DNA from: Actinomadura fibrosa
GTDB lineage: Bacteria; Actinomycetota; Actinomycetes; Streptosporangiales; Streptosporangiaceae
Length of the DNA stretch: 58,192 bases
Direction of reading: 5' to 3'
NCBI RefSeq assembly: GCF_900659615.1
Contig: NZ_CAACUY010000040.1
Span: 1 to 58,192, forward strand
Of this stretch, positions 33,768-42,528 are shown in pieces. The translations under genes were made by a program, and so were the position numbers. Under the pieces are notes generated by a model. That model was given only the letters and a program-made list of their open reading frames with translations, searched no databases and had not been told where the DNA came from. How positions within the stretch are numbered: position 1 is the stretch's first letter; each line of letters opens with the position of its first letter.

Positions 33768-36656
33768 TCAGCAGCGGGGGAGCTTGCCGGCGCGGACGCC
33801 GCCGTTGAGCTGTCCGCAGATGGCGGTGGACTGCGGGCGGCCGTTCACGAGGGTCACCCTGACGAGCGTGAGGCCTCGGGGACGGGGGGCGGCGGATTTG
33901 CGGTGGTCCCCGGTGAAGTCGATGTCGCCGGTGGCGGAGCCGCCGCGCCGCACGTACAGGTTGTGGAGTTCCTCCAGGACGGCGCCGCTCGTCACGGAGC
34001 GGCCGCCGGTGACGAGCCGGGGGCCGAGGAACGTGTAGGCGTTCTGGGCGGCCTCGGCGATGGCGATCGTGGCGTCGAAGGTGAGGGCCATCTGCCCGTC
34101 CACCAGCAGGGGCTCGTCGGGCTTGACGCGCGGGACGCCGATGCCGAACCGGCCGCGGGCCATGAGGAAGAAGTCGTCGGTGAGGTCGGCGTCGCCGGTG
34201 AGCAGGTTCGGCAGGTGGACGAACGCGGTGTGGTAGACGGTGACGTTCGCGGGGAGCCGCACCTCGTGGGGGCCGGTGCCGAATCGGGTCTTGGTGACGT
34301 CGTCGCCGGCGATCAGGAGCAGGCGGCGCCTCGTGCAGCCGCCCTGGACGAGGCCGTTGGTGAGCCCGGCGAGGTCCTCGGCGCGTCCGGCGAAGTAGAC
34401 GAGGGTGTACGGGGCGCCGGTGCGGGCGCAGGCGGCCTTGACGGTGCCGGAGACGTCGCCGGCGCCGGTGTAGGTGACGTGGTCGATGGGGGCGGGGGAG
34501 AGGGCGCGTGCGGCGTCGCCGGCGATCTCGCTGCTGTAGACGTCCTCGGTCGGGCCGGTCGGGCCGGATGTCTTCGGTGCGTCCGAGCCGGCGGACGACC
34601 GGTACACCAGCATGGCGCGTGCCACCTTCTTCACCTTGGCGTCGCGGAGGGCGGCCGACGTCGCGGCGGCCTCCTCGCGGTTCGTGGCGGCGAGGCGGTA
34701 GTAGTGGGGGAGGTCGGGGAGCTTGTCCGAGGAGTTGACGGTGTTGACCACGGGCAGGCCGGCGCGGGTGAGGCGCTGGATGGCGGTGCGGGACGGTCCG
34801 GTGTTGCGGCCGAAGCCGACGACGCCGACGACGGACGGGTCGCGCCGGGCCACGTGCAGGATGCGCTCGGCGGTCTCCTCGGACAGGGCCATGTCGCGTC
34901 CGGCGTTGGCGGGCAGAATCCGGACCTTGAGCGCGTTGCCGACCTCGCCGGAGTTGCCGTGCTGGTTGTTGCGGACCTGCGCTAGGTAGGCGCCCGCCAG
35001 TTCGCGGATGCTGGAGACGGTGAGTTCGCTCTGTCCCGCGCCGAACGTGAACGTGCCGACGTAGACGAGGGTGACGTAGGGGTCCGGCCCGGCGGCGATG
35101 CGGCGGTTCTCGGCGTCGATGCGCCGCTGGAGGTCGGCGAGGGTGATGTGGCCGCCGGTGCTGGCGGCGGACGGGTGCCGCGCGTCGCCGTCCATGCCGA
35201 TGCTGTCGCGGCCGCGCTCGAACCGGACGCCGTGGGTGGAGACGCCGACGCATTCGCGGCTGCCGTCGGGGTTCTCCTGCTGGCGGGTGTCGCCGTTCCA
35301 GGACATCGGCAGGCCGACGCTGCAATAGGTGCTGCGGAGGTGGGCCTGGACGAGGGTGAGGGCGAGCGCGCAGGCGACGGCGGCGGCGATGAGGCTGCGC
35401 CAGGACCACAGCCACGTCCAGCGGGGGCGGCGGCGGGGCGCGAAGGCGGGCGCGTCGTCGGCGGGGCGGTCGGTGTCGGGGTCGCCGCCGACGGGCAGGC
35501 GCAGCAGCCACGGCAGCGGGACGGACTCGCTGGGGCCCTGCGCGGTGCCGAGCGAGTCCCGCCACCGCTCGTAGCGGTCGCGGGGCGCGCCGCCGGGCGG
35601 CGGCGGGCCGATCTCGTCGCGGGCGGCGGCGTCGATGGACGCGATGACGATCAGCGGGTGGAACTCGCTGCGGCGGGCGCGGATGTCGCTCATCGCCGTC
35701 AGGACGGCCAGACCGCCGTTGCGGCGGGACGCGCGGGACAGGAACACGACGGGCGGGGCGGGGCGCTTGAAGCCGCGCAGGCTGGGCGCGAGCCGCCGGT
35801 ACTGGTCGCGCATGTCCTCCAGCAGCGCGAACGTCTTGATCTGGAGCAGGAACCGGGCGGCGTCCGGCTGGGTGAGCCGCTCCGACACGCGGTGCAGCCG
35901 GCCCTCGAAGCCCAGGTCGTCGCCGTCCTCGTCGCCGTCGCCGAGGACGGCGAAGAACGAGGTCCGCGCGAACCAGCGGTAGCGGCTGCCGTACCCGGCG
36001 TTGGACAGGACGGGCAGCCAGACGCGCCGGGCGGTGAGCCCGGCGACGAGCAGCAGGATCCCGGCGATGACGGCCGCGGCGGTGACGAGGATGCGGCGCG
36101 GCGTCTGCTCGGCGATGCCGCCCGCGAGGACGGCGATGACCGCGACGAGCGAGGCGCCGACCGTCGACCACCAGGCGGGGGCGCGCAGCGCGCCGCCCTG
36201 CCAGGGGAACAGCCCCGCGTGCTCGTTCCAGCGGGCGACGGTGGCGACGGGCGAGCGCCGGTACGGGGGCGGGGCGGGGGAGCCGTCGGGGCCGGGTTCG
36301 GCGGCCGCGGCCTGGATCGTCCGGACGAGGTCCGAGCGGGGGAAGCGGAGGCGGCCGAACTGGGAGCGGGTGCGGCTCCAGGTGAGCGGCTGGGAGAGGG
36401 AGTCGACGAGCGCGATCGCGGCGGCCTGGCTGTCGGCGGAGTCGGCCAGCTCGGGCGACACCGCCGACAGCGCCAGCTCGCTCGCGAGGTGGCGCAGCTC
36501 GTCCAGGTGCGGTTCGGGGTCGTCGTCGTCGGTGGCGGGTTCCAGGACGGTCACCGGGAACGGGCGGGAGTCGAGCCGCCAGGGCAGCCGCCCGGTCATC
36601 CAGGCGAAGAGCGCGAGCAGGCCGCGTCCGGGCTCGGGGAGTGGGGGACTGACCAC
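33768..36656 (-). CDS. Membrane-anchored periplasmic-binding-protein fusion with cytosolic domains
   Basis: 962 aa. Residues 1-160 are cytosolic. Two helices follow (about 162-182 and 188-209), then a cytosolic domain (210-415) with VVFLSRASRRNGGLAVLTAMSDI, a third helix (about 420-440), and an extracytoplasmic type I periplasmic-binding-protein domain (about 525-960) of the branched-chain amino-acid receptor type (VVGVVGFGRNTGPSRTAIQ, LPVVNTVNSSDKL, PYTLVYFAGRAEDL, ALTFDATIAIAEAAQNA). It is therefore a one-piece receptor, not an ABC-transporter subunit: no permease or ATPase genes adjoin. The cytosolic part has no motif I recognise. Two Cys near the end may form a disulfide. It probably senses an extracellular ligand and signals inward. 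Confidence 0.8.
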   Translation of the reverse strand: MVSPPLPEPGRGLLALFAWMTGRLPWRLDSRPFPVTVLEPATDDDDPEPHLDELRHLASELALSAVSPELADSADSQAAAIALVDSLSQPLTWSRTRSQFGRLRFPRSDLVRTIQAAAAEPGPDGSPAPPPYRRSPVATVARWNEHAGLFPWQGGALRAPAWWSTVGASLVAVIAVLAGGIAEQTPRRILVTAAAVIAGILLLVAGLTARRVWLPVLSNAGYGSRYRWFARTSFFAVLGDGDEDGDDLGFEGRLHRVSERLTQPDAARFLLQIKTFALLEDMRDQYRRLAPSLRGFKRPAPPVVFLSRASRRNGGLAVLTAMSDIRARRSEFHPLIVIASIDAAARDEIGPPPPGGAPRDRYERWRDSLGTAQGPSESVPLPWLLRLPVGGDPDTDRPADDAPAFAPRRRPRWTWLWSWRSLIAAAVACALALTLVQAHLRSTYCSVGLPMSWNGDTRQQENPDGSRECVGVSTHGVRFERGRDSIGMDGDARHPSAASTGGHITLADLQRRIDAENRRIAAGPDPYVTLVYVGTFTFGAGQSELTVSSIRELAGAYLAQVRNNQHGNSGEVGNALKVRILPANAGRDMALSEETAERILHVARRDPSVVGVVGFGRNTGPSRTAIQRLTRAGLPVVNTVNSSDKLPDLPHYYRLAATNREEAAATSAALRDAKVKKVARAMLVYRSSAGSDAPKTSGPTGPTEDVYSSEIAGDAARALSPAPIDHVTYTGAGDVSGTVKAACARTGAPYTLVYFAGRAEDLAGLTNGLVQGGCTRRRLLLIAGDDVTKTRFGTGPHEVRLPANVTVYHTAFVHLPNLLTGDADLTDDFFLMARGRFGIGVPRVKPDEPLLVDGQMALTFDATIAIAEAAQNAYTFLGPRLVTGGRSVTSGAVLEELHNLYVRRGGSATGDIDFTGDHRKSAAPRPRGLTLVRVTLVNGRPQSTAICGQLNGGVRAGKLPRC

Positions 36657-36769
36657 GGCCGACCTCCCCGAGCGGAATTTTCCTCGCAGCCTAGGGCCCG
36701 CTCACGGGGGCGGTGGTGAACCGGAGCACCGTCGCGGCGGCCGAAACCGGACGGTTCGCCTTCCGGGGG

Positions 36770-37918
36770 TCAGTCGCCCGCGGTCAGGGCGTTGAGGCGG
36801 TCGACGGCGTCCGTGAACTCCTCGACCATGTCGTAGACGACCTGGCGGGCGGGCTTCACGGTGTTCATCAGGCCGACGCACTGGCCGACGAAGTAGTTGG
36901 CGAGCTCCTGGGCGCCCGGGTTGCCGGACTCGGCGACCTTGGTGATCTGCCGCATGGCGCCCTCCGCGACGATCATCTGGAGGGGCATGCCGAGCGGGCC
37001 GGGGCTCGCGGGGCCGTCCCACTCCTCCGTCCAGGCGGAGCGGAGCTGGCGGGCGGGCTTGCCGGTGCGGGACCGGGACCGGACGGTGTCGCGGGACGTC
37101 GCGGCGAGCATCTTCGCCTTCACCGGCGGCGAGGTCTCGGCCTCCTCGGTGGTGAGCCACACCGACCCGCACCACACGCCGGACGCGCCGAGGGCCATCG
37201 CGGCGGCCATCTGCCGTCCGGTGGCGATGCCGCCCGCGGCGAGGACCGGGACGGGCGCGACGGTGTCCACGACCTCCGGGACGAGGACCATCGTGGAGAT
37301 CTCGCCGGTGTGGCCGCCCGCCTCGCCGCCCTGGGCGACGACGAGGTCGACGCCCGCGGCGACCTGGCGGCGGGCGTGCTCGGCGGTGCCGACGAGCGCG
37401 GCGACGGGGATCCCGGCGGCCTTGGCCTTCTCGACCATCACCGGCGGGGGCGTGCCGAGGGCGCTCGCGATGAGCCGGATCGGGTGGGCGAGCGACACGT
37501 CGATCAGCTCGCCCGCGCCCTCCTTGGTGACCTGCGTGCCGCCGCGCGCGTTGGAGCGCTTGGCCTTCTCGAAGTCGGGCAGCGGGACGCCGTACTTGTC
37601 GAACAGGCCCGTCAGGAACGTCCAGTGCTCGGCGGGGATCGCGGCGAGCATGGTGTCGAGGCCACCGTCGCCGCGCCCGGCCCGCTCCGCCGACTCGTCG
37701 ATCCTCCCGGGGACGAGGACGTCGACGCCGTAGGGGCGGCCGCCGACGTGGTCGTCGATCCAGCGCAGCTCCTCCTCCAGCCGCTCGGGCGTGTAGGCGA
37801 CGGCGCCGAGGACGCCGAGCCCGCCGGCGTTGGTGACGGCGGCGACGACGTCGCGGCAGTGGCTGAAGGCGAACAGCGGGAACTCGATGCCGAACCGTTC
37901 GCAGACCTCGGTGCGCAT
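36770..37918 (-). CDS. Nitronate monooxygenase / 2-nitropropane dioxygenase-like flavoprotein
   Basis: 382 aa TIM-barrel FMN enzyme. Seen: FGIEFPLFAFSHCRDVVAAV, TNAGGLGVLGA, and VAQGGEAGGHTG for FMN phosphate binding, with ASGVWCGSVWL near the end. Members oxidise alkyl nitronates or act as flavin-dependent enoyl reductases. The ATG at 37918 was chosen because the frame upstream has no family similarity. It is third in a same-strand set after the thiolase-like and DUF35 genes, which suggests a role in acyl or steroid side-chain metabolism; a perfect palindrome lies 16 bp before its start. Confidence 0.9.
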   Translation of the reverse strand: MRTEVCERFGIEFPLFAFSHCRDVVAAVTNAGGLGVLGAVAYTPERLEEELRWIDDHVGGRPYGVDVLVPGRIDESAERAGRGDGGLDTMLAAIPAEHWTFLTGLFDKYGVPLPDFEKAKRSNARGGTQVTKEGAGELIDVSLAHPIRLIASALGTPPPVMVEKAKAAGIPVAALVGTAEHARRQVAAGVDLVVAQGGEAGGHTGEISTMVLVPEVVDTVAPVPVLAAGGIATGRQMAAAMALGASGVWCGSVWLTTEEAETSPPVKAKMLAATSRDTVRSRSRTGKPARQLRSAWTEEWDGPASPGPLGMPLQMIVAEGAMRQITKVAESGNPGAQELANYFVGQCVGLMNTVKPARQVVYDMVEEFTDAVDRLNALTAGD

Positions 37919-37933
37919 GGCTCCGACGCTAGA

Positions 37934-37954
37934 GGACCGAACGCCATTCGGTCC
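37934..37954. promoter_or_regulatory. Perfect palindrome upstream of the nitronate monooxygenase gene (copy 2 of shared operator)
   Basis: GGACCGAA-CGCCA-TTCGGTCC: 8-bp perfect arms with a 5-base spacer, centred between the DUF35 stop codon and the monooxygenase start. The core ACCGAA-N5-TTCGGT recurs at 39642-39658 before the thiolase-like gene. Likely a binding site for a TetR- or GntR-type dimer. Confidence 0.65.
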
Positions 37955-37968
37955 AGTGGCGGCCGGGA

Positions 37969-38370
37969 TCAGGCGATGAGGCGGAACAGCACGTACGACT
38001 CGCCCTCGTCCGGGTGGACGAACGACGCGCGCAGCGGCAGCCCCTCGTGCAGGTCCCCCTGCTCGACGCCGTCCAGGCGCGCGTGCAGCCACGGCCCCTC
38101 GGCCAGCTCGACCAGCGCCAGGAACGCCGGCGGCGGGACCGTCCCGTCCTCGGCGGGACGGCCGTGCGTGACCGTCCAGGTGACGAGGGACGCCTCGCCG
38201 CTCGCCTCGGCCCACGCGAGGTCCTCGTCGCCGCAGCCGGGGCAGGCGACCGCGTCCGGCGCGTACCAGCGGTCGCACGCCTCGCAGCGCTTCACGACGA
38301 GCCGGTCCGCGGCGGTGCCGTCGAAGAACGGGTCGGTGCGGCCGTCCCGCCGCAGGATGCCGATCTCCAT
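37969..38370 (-). CDS. DUF35 OB-fold / zinc-ribbon protein
   Basis: 133 aa. A zinc ribbon with four Cys (CEACDRWYAPDAVACPGCG, residues about 29-47) is followed by an OB-fold half (SLVTWTVTHG, PPPAFLALVELAEG, LPLRASFV). DUF35 proteins bind thiolase-like partners and help hold the acyl-CoA; in steroid catabolism ChsH2/DUF35 pairs with the Ltp2 aldolase. The gene begins 2 bp after the stop codon of the thiolase-like gene, as expected of an obligate partner. Confidence 0.9.
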   Translation of the reverse strand: MEIGILRRDGRTDPFFDGTAADRLVVKRCEACDRWYAPDAVACPGCGDEDLAWAEASGEASLVTWTVTHGRPAEDGTVPPPAFLALVELAEGPWLHARLDGVEQGDLHEGLPLRASFVHPDEGESYVLFRLIA

Positions 38371-38372
38371 CG

Positions 38373-39539
38373 CTAGGCCCCCTTCGGGTGCGGGCTGACG
38401 ATCAGCGTCGCGTGGTGGTCCAGGATGCCGCCGTTGCCGCTGACCAGGATCACGTCGTTCGACGGGGCCTGGCGCTCCCCGCCGTCCCCGCGCGCCTGGA
38501 TCACCGCCTCCGACAGCGGCGTCATCCCCCACATGTAGTAGGCGGACAGCTGCCCGCCGCCGGTGTTCGTCGGCAGCGACCCGCCCGGGCCGAGCGCGCC
38601 GGACGCCGCGAACGCGCCGCCCTCGCCCTTCGCGCAGAACCCGTAGTCCTCCAGCGACACCAGCACGGTGTAGGTGTAGCAGTCGTACAGCTCGCACACG
38701 TCCACGTCGGACGGGGTGATCCCGGCCATCTTCATCGCGCCCGCGCCGGACGCGGCGGCGCCCGTCGTCAGCCCGAACTCGCTGCCGCGCTCCTTGCGGT
38801 GCCCCGGATGCCCCTGCCCCCAGCCCCACAGGTGGACGGGCGGGCGCGCCAGGTCGCGGGCCCGGTCCGCGCCGGTGACGATCACGGCGATCGCGCCGTT
38901 GGAGACCAGGCAGCAGTCCAGCAGGTGCAGCGGCTCGGCGACCCACCGGGACGCCTGGTGGTCGGCGAGCGTGATCGGCTCGCGCATCTGCGCGAGCGGG
39001 TTGCGGGCGGCCCACTGCCGCGTCGACACGGCGATCGCGCCGAGCTGCTCGCTGGTCGTCCCGTACCGGGCCATGTGCCGCTGCGCCGCCAGCGCGTAGA
39101 AGGCGTTGACGCTGCGCAGCCCGAGCGCCGCCGTCATGCCGCCGAACCCGTACCACTCCCGGGCGTCGCGGTGGTACGCCGAGCCCGCCGACTGCTTCGG
39201 CTTGAGCGGCGCGTCCGCGAACACGCAGGCCACCGTGGTCGCGGCGCCGCTCAGCACCGACATCGCCGCGTAGGACACCATCGCCCCGGCGGTGGCGCCG
39301 AACGCGTTGACCTGGGCGAGCAGCCGCAGGTCGCGCAGCCCGAGGGTGTCGGCCAGCTCGATGCCGGGGGAGCCGCCCATGCCGTGGCTGACGAGCAGCC
39401 CGTCCAGGTCGCCGAGGGCGAGGCCCGCGTCGGCGGCGGCGAGCCGCACCGCGTCCGCGGCGAGGCGCCGCGGGCTGCGCCCGTAGACCTTGCCCAGCTC
39501 CGTCATCCCGAGCCCGGCGATCGCCGTGCCGTCAGTCAT
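38373..39539 (-). CDS. Thiolase-like protein (SCP-x/Ltp type), possibly a retro-aldolase
   Basis: 388 aa with the thiolase fold throughout. The nucleophilic Cys of true thiolases is absent: the region reads QVNAFGATAGAM, with Gly81 at the expected position. The usual catalytic His motif (HDAF) is replaced by LYDCYTY (Tyr285), a second Tyr lies near 334-335 (SAYYMWG), and the C-terminal Cys-Gly-Gly motif is SGNGGIL. Substitution of thiolase residues by tyrosines is a feature of Ltp2-type aldolases that cleave steroid side chains with a DUF35 partner, and a DUF35 gene follows 2 bp downstream. An SCP-x thiolase that has lost activity is the alternative. It heads the operon; a palindrome lies about 100 bp upstream. 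Confidence 0.85.
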   Translation of the reverse strand: MTDGTAIAGLGMTELGKVYGRSPRRLAADAVRLAAADAGLALGDLDGLLVSHGMGGSPGIELADTLGLRDLRLLAQVNAFGATAGAMVSYAAMSVLSGAATTVACVFADAPLKPKQSAGSAYHRDAREWYGFGGMTAALGLRSVNAFYALAAQRHMARYGTTSEQLGAIAVSTRQWAARNPLAQMREPITLADHQASRWVAEPLHLLDCCLVSNGAIAVIVTGADRARDLARPPVHLWGWGQGHPGHRKERGSEFGLTTGAAASGAGAMKMAGITPSDVDVCELYDCYTYTVLVSLEDYGFCAKGEGGAFAASGALGPGGSLPTNTGGGQLSAYYMWGMTPLSEAVIQARGDGGERQAPSNDVILVSGNGGILDHHATLIVSPHPKGA

Positions 39540-39641
39540 GGGTGCCGCCGCTCATGGGTGCCGCCGATCGTGGATGCGTCAGCATGGGTATCCGCGTCCC
39601 TCCGCGTCCGAACCGCCCTCCGCCTTGCGCAGAGCCACGGT

Positions 39642-39658
39642 ACCGAATGACGTTCGGT
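39642..39658. promoter_or_regulatory. Palindrome upstream of the thiolase-like operon (copy 1 of shared operator)
   Basis: ACCGAA-TGACG-TTCGGT: perfect 6-bp arms and a 5-base spacer, about 103 bp before the thiolase-like ATG. It has the same core as the site at 37934-37954. The 256-bp intergenic stretch around it holds no gene I can support. Confidence 0.6.
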
Positions 39659-39795
39659 GCCCTCCAAGCGGGGCACCGCAAGAACCACCACGAAACCCGG
39701 CCGCGCCGACGGGGCTCAGCTGCTCGGCTGGCTCACGCGGCGGCGGTCACGTAGTGGCGTGCTTGCGCGGCGGTGGTTCGACCGTGCGGCGGGGC

Positions 39796-40830
39796 TCACA
39801 CGCTGGTCGGGGACGTGGTGATGCGGGTGCGGAAGGTGCTGCGGTAGGCCTGCGGGGACGCGCCGACGCGGCGGGCGAAATGGGCGCGCAGGGTCACGGG
39901 CGAGGCGAAGCCCGACGCGGCGGCGACCCGCTCGATCGGCAGGTCCGTGCTCTCCAGCAGCTGCTGTGCGCGGCGGACCCGGGCGCGCGACAGCCACTGC
40001 TGCGGCGTCGTCCCCGCCTGCTCGCGGAACCGCCGGGTCAGCGTCCGGACGCTCACCGACGCGTGCCGCGCGATCTCGTCCAGGGTCAGCGGCCGGTGCA
40101 GGTTCGCCTCCAGCCACGCCAGGGTCGGCTGGAGGGCGGGACCGCCGTCCCGCGGGTCCTCGTGCCGGATGAACTGCGCCTGCCCGCCGTCCCGCTGCGG
40201 CGGCATGATGATGCGGCGCGCGGTCCGCGCGGCCGCCGCGGCGCCGTGGTCGCGCCGGACGAGGTGCAGGCACAGGTCGATCCCGGCGGCGACGCCCGCG
40301 GACGTGAGCACCCGCCCGCCGTCCACGAACAGCACGGACGGGTCGACGTCGATCCGCGGATGCCGCCGGGCCAGCTCCCGCGCGTACATCCAGTGCGTGG
40401 TGGCCCGCCGCCCGTCGAGCAGCCCGGCGGCGGCGAGGACGAACGCGCCCACGCAGATGGACGCGATCCGCGCGCCCCGGGCCGCGGCGTCGCGCAGCGC
40501 GTCCAGCACCTCCGCGGGCGCGGCGGGCGGCGGCTGCGGCGGCCGTCCGCCGGGACCGGTGTGGCCGGGGACGACGATCGTGTCCGCGGAGGCCAGCGCG
40601 TCCAGCCCGAAAGGCGAGGTCAGGCGCATGCGGCCGAGCATCGCGTCGGACTCCGCGCCGCCCGGCGGGGTGCACACGCGCGTCTCGTAGAGGGGGACGC
40701 CGCCCTCCGTCGTGGTCGCGCCGAACACCTGGCCCGGAACCGCGAGGTCGAACGCCACCACCCCGTCCATGGCCAGGACCGCGACGACGTGTACAGAACC
40801 GGGCGGGGGAGTCGGCGTCGGGGCGGGCAT
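39796..40830 (-). CDS. GlxA-type transcriptional regulator (DJ-1/PfpI domain plus AraC HTH)
   Basis: 344 aa. The N-terminal DJ-1/PfpI-like domain (about 13-185: VVAVLAMDGVVAFDLAVPGQVF, SICVGAFVLAAAGLLDGRRATTHW) keeps a Cys at the nucleophile elbow. The C-terminal AraC HTH has LDEIARHASVSVRTLTRRFREQ and VAAASGFASPVTLRAHF. The ATG at 40830 fits the usual family start; an open frame extends further but overlaps the divergent gene. It probably controls the divergent HD hydrolase across the 103-bp gap. Confidence 0.9.
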   Translation of the reverse strand: MPAPTPTPPPGSVHVVAVLAMDGVVAFDLAVPGQVFGATTTEGGVPLYETRVCTPPGGAESDAMLGRMRLTSPFGLDALASADTIVVPGHTGPGGRPPQPPPAAPAEVLDALRDAAARGARIASICVGAFVLAAAGLLDGRRATTHWMYARELARRHPRIDVDPSVLFVDGGRVLTSAGVAAGIDLCLHLVRRDHGAAAAARTARRIIMPPQRDGGQAQFIRHEDPRDGGPALQPTLAWLEANLHRPLTLDEIARHASVSVRTLTRRFREQAGTTPQQWLSRARVRRAQQLLESTDLPIERVAAASGFASPVTLRAHFARRVGASPQAYRSTFRTRITTSPTSV

Positions 40831-40933
40831 GGCCAGAACGTAGCGCACCACGGCAGCCTGGACACTGGTGACCGCCTCCGCCGGGCCTGGACGATCGGCT
40901 GCGTCCGACCGCCCGCCGATGGAGGAGACCCCC

Positions 40934-41587
40934 GTGGCCGACCACTTCACCGAGTTCGCGCTGCCCGACACCGACCTGGCCCGCAAGGCCCACGCCCTGG
41001 CCTTCGAGATCGAGACGCCGGCCCTGGCCAACCACAGCGTGCGCGGATACGTGTTCGCCCGCGCGCTCGCCGACGCGCGGAACCTCGTCCCCGGCTCCGA
41101 CTACGACGACGAGGTGCTGTTCCTGGCGTGCGTCCTGCACGACGTGGGCCTCACCGAGCGCGGGAACGGCAACCAGCGCTTCGAGGTGGACGGCGCGGAC
41201 CTCGCCGCGGACTTCCTCCGCGAGCAGGGCCTGAACGAGGCGCGGGCGCGGCTCGTCTGGGAGGCGATCGCGCTGCACACCAGCCTCGGCATCGCCGACC
41301 GGATGCGCGCCGAGACCGCCCTGGCGCACGCCGGGATCGGCGTGGACGTCACCGGGCCGGGCAGCGCACGGCTGCCCGAGGGCCTCGCGGAACGGACGCA
41401 CCGGGCGTTGCCGCGCCTGGAGCCCGGCTGCGGACTCGCCGAGGCCATCGTCGCCCAGATCAGCCGCAATCCCGCCAAGGCGCCCTTTGGGTCGCTGCCC
41501 TACGAGATCGCCCGGCAGACGGGCGCCGACGCCCCACTCGTCCGCTGGGAGGATCTCGTCGGGCGCGCCTGGCCCGGCGTCGCCTGA
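40934..41587 (+). CDS. HD domain hydrolase
   Basis: 217 aa. The metal site is spread as HSVRGYVFA, CVLHDVGL (the HD pair) and IALHTS, as in the HD proteins related to cyanamide hydratase. These are phosphohydrolases or hydratases of small molecules; the substrate is unknown. The GTG at 40934 is chosen because GGAGGAGA lies just upstream with proper spacing. The ATG at 40919 would place that Shine-Dalgarno sequence inside the gene. Divergent from the GlxA-type regulator, and followed by a strong hairpin terminator. Confidence 0.88.
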   Translation: MADHFTEFALPDTDLARKAHALAFEIETPALANHSVRGYVFARALADARNLVPGSDYDDEVLFLACVLHDVGLTERGNGNQRFEVDGADLAADFLREQGLNEARARLVWEAIALHTSLGIADRMRAETALAHAGIGVDVTGPGSARLPEGLAERTHRALPRLEPGCGLAEAIVAQISRNPAKAPFGSLPYEIARQTGADAPLVRWEDLVGRAWPGVA

Positions 41588-41602
41588 CGACCCGAAGGCG
41601 AG

Positions 41603-41640
41603 GCCGCCCGCGTTCCCGGGGCGACGGGAACGCGGGCGGC
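41603..41640. terminator. Bidirectional hairpin terminator between HD hydrolase and ehuA
   Basis: A 16-bp perfect stem (41603-41618 with 41625-41640) and a 6-base loop, lying in the 95-bp gap between two convergent stop codons. There is no long U-tract, as is usual in high-GC actinomycetes. Confidence 0.8.
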
Positions 41641-41682
41641 GTAAACGGCGAGCGGCGGGGCCGGGGCCGTGCCCGGGGCGGC

Positions 41683-42528
41683 TCAGGAGGCGAGGACCGC
41701 CTGGAGGAAGTCCCGGGTGCGCTGCTCGGACGGCTCACCGAAGATCCGGTCCGGTGGCCCCTCCTCGACGATCTGCCCCTGGTCGAACATCAGGACCCGG
41801 TCGGAGATGTCCTTGGCGAAGCCCATCTCGTGGGTCACGCAGAGCATCGTCAGGTCGCTCTCCCTGGCGATGTCGCGCAGCAGGTCCTGCACGCCGACGA
41901 CGAGCTCCGGGTCGAGCGCGGAGGTGACCTCGTCCAGCAGCAGCACCCGCGGCTCCATGGCGAGGGCCCGCGCGATCGCCACGCGCTGCTGCTGCCCGCC
42001 GGAGAGCTGGGACGGATGCGCGTCGATCTTGTCGGCGAGCCCGACCATGTCCAGCAGGCCGCGGGCGCGCTCGACCGCCTCGTCCCGCGACAGCCCGAGC
42101 ACCCGCACCGGCCCCTCGGTGAGGTTGCGCAGCACGTTCATGTTCGGGAACAGGTTGAACTGCTGGAACACCATGCCGATCCGCTTGCGCATCTCGTGCA
42201 GGTGCCGCTGGTTGGCCGGGACGCGTTTACCGCCCTTCTCCATGTGCCAGAGCGTGTCGTCGCCGACCCAGATCAGGCCGTCGTCGAGCTTCTCCAGCGT
42301 CATCAGCAGCCGCAGGATCGTGGTCTTGCCCGACCCGCTCGGCCCGATCAGCGTCACGCGCTCGCCCGGCGCCACGGAGAAGTCGAGCTCGCGGAGCACG
42401 ACGTTGGAGCCGAACCGCTTGACGACCTTCTCGAACCGGATGCCCGGCGCGCCGCCGCGCGGCAGCACCGCCGCGGCGGCCTCCTTCTTCGGGGACGGGG
42501 CGTCGGGTGTGGTGTCAGTAGGTGGCAT
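41683..42528 (-). CDS. ehuA: Ectoine/hydroxyectoine ABC transporter ATP-binding protein
   Basis: 281 aa. ABC ATPase of the polar amino-acid uptake group: Walker A IGPSGSGKTTI, Q-loop VFQQFNLFPNMNV, signature LSGGQQQRVAIARAL, Walker B VLLLDEVTSAL, and His-loop CVTHEMGFAKDI. It powers import through EhuC and EhuD. The gene overlaps ehuD by 14 bp and is last in the ectABCD-ehuBCDA run, with a hairpin terminator 43 bp after its stop. Its location downstream of the ectoine genes, rather than motif evidence, gives the substrate. Confidence 0.9.
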   Translation of the reverse strand: MPPTDTTPDAPSPKKEAAAAVLPRGGAPGIRFEKVVKRFGSNVVLRELDFSVAPGERVTLIGPSGSGKTTILRLLMTLEKLDDGLIWVGDDTLWHMEKGGKRVPANQRHLHEMRKRIGMVFQQFNLFPNMNVLRNLTEGPVRVLGLSRDEAVERARGLLDMVGLADKIDAHPSQLSGGQQQRVAIARALAMEPRVLLLDEVTSALDPELVVGVQDLLRDIARESDLTMLCVTHEMGFAKDISDRVLMFDQGQIVEEGPPDRIFGEPSEQRTRDFLQAVLAS

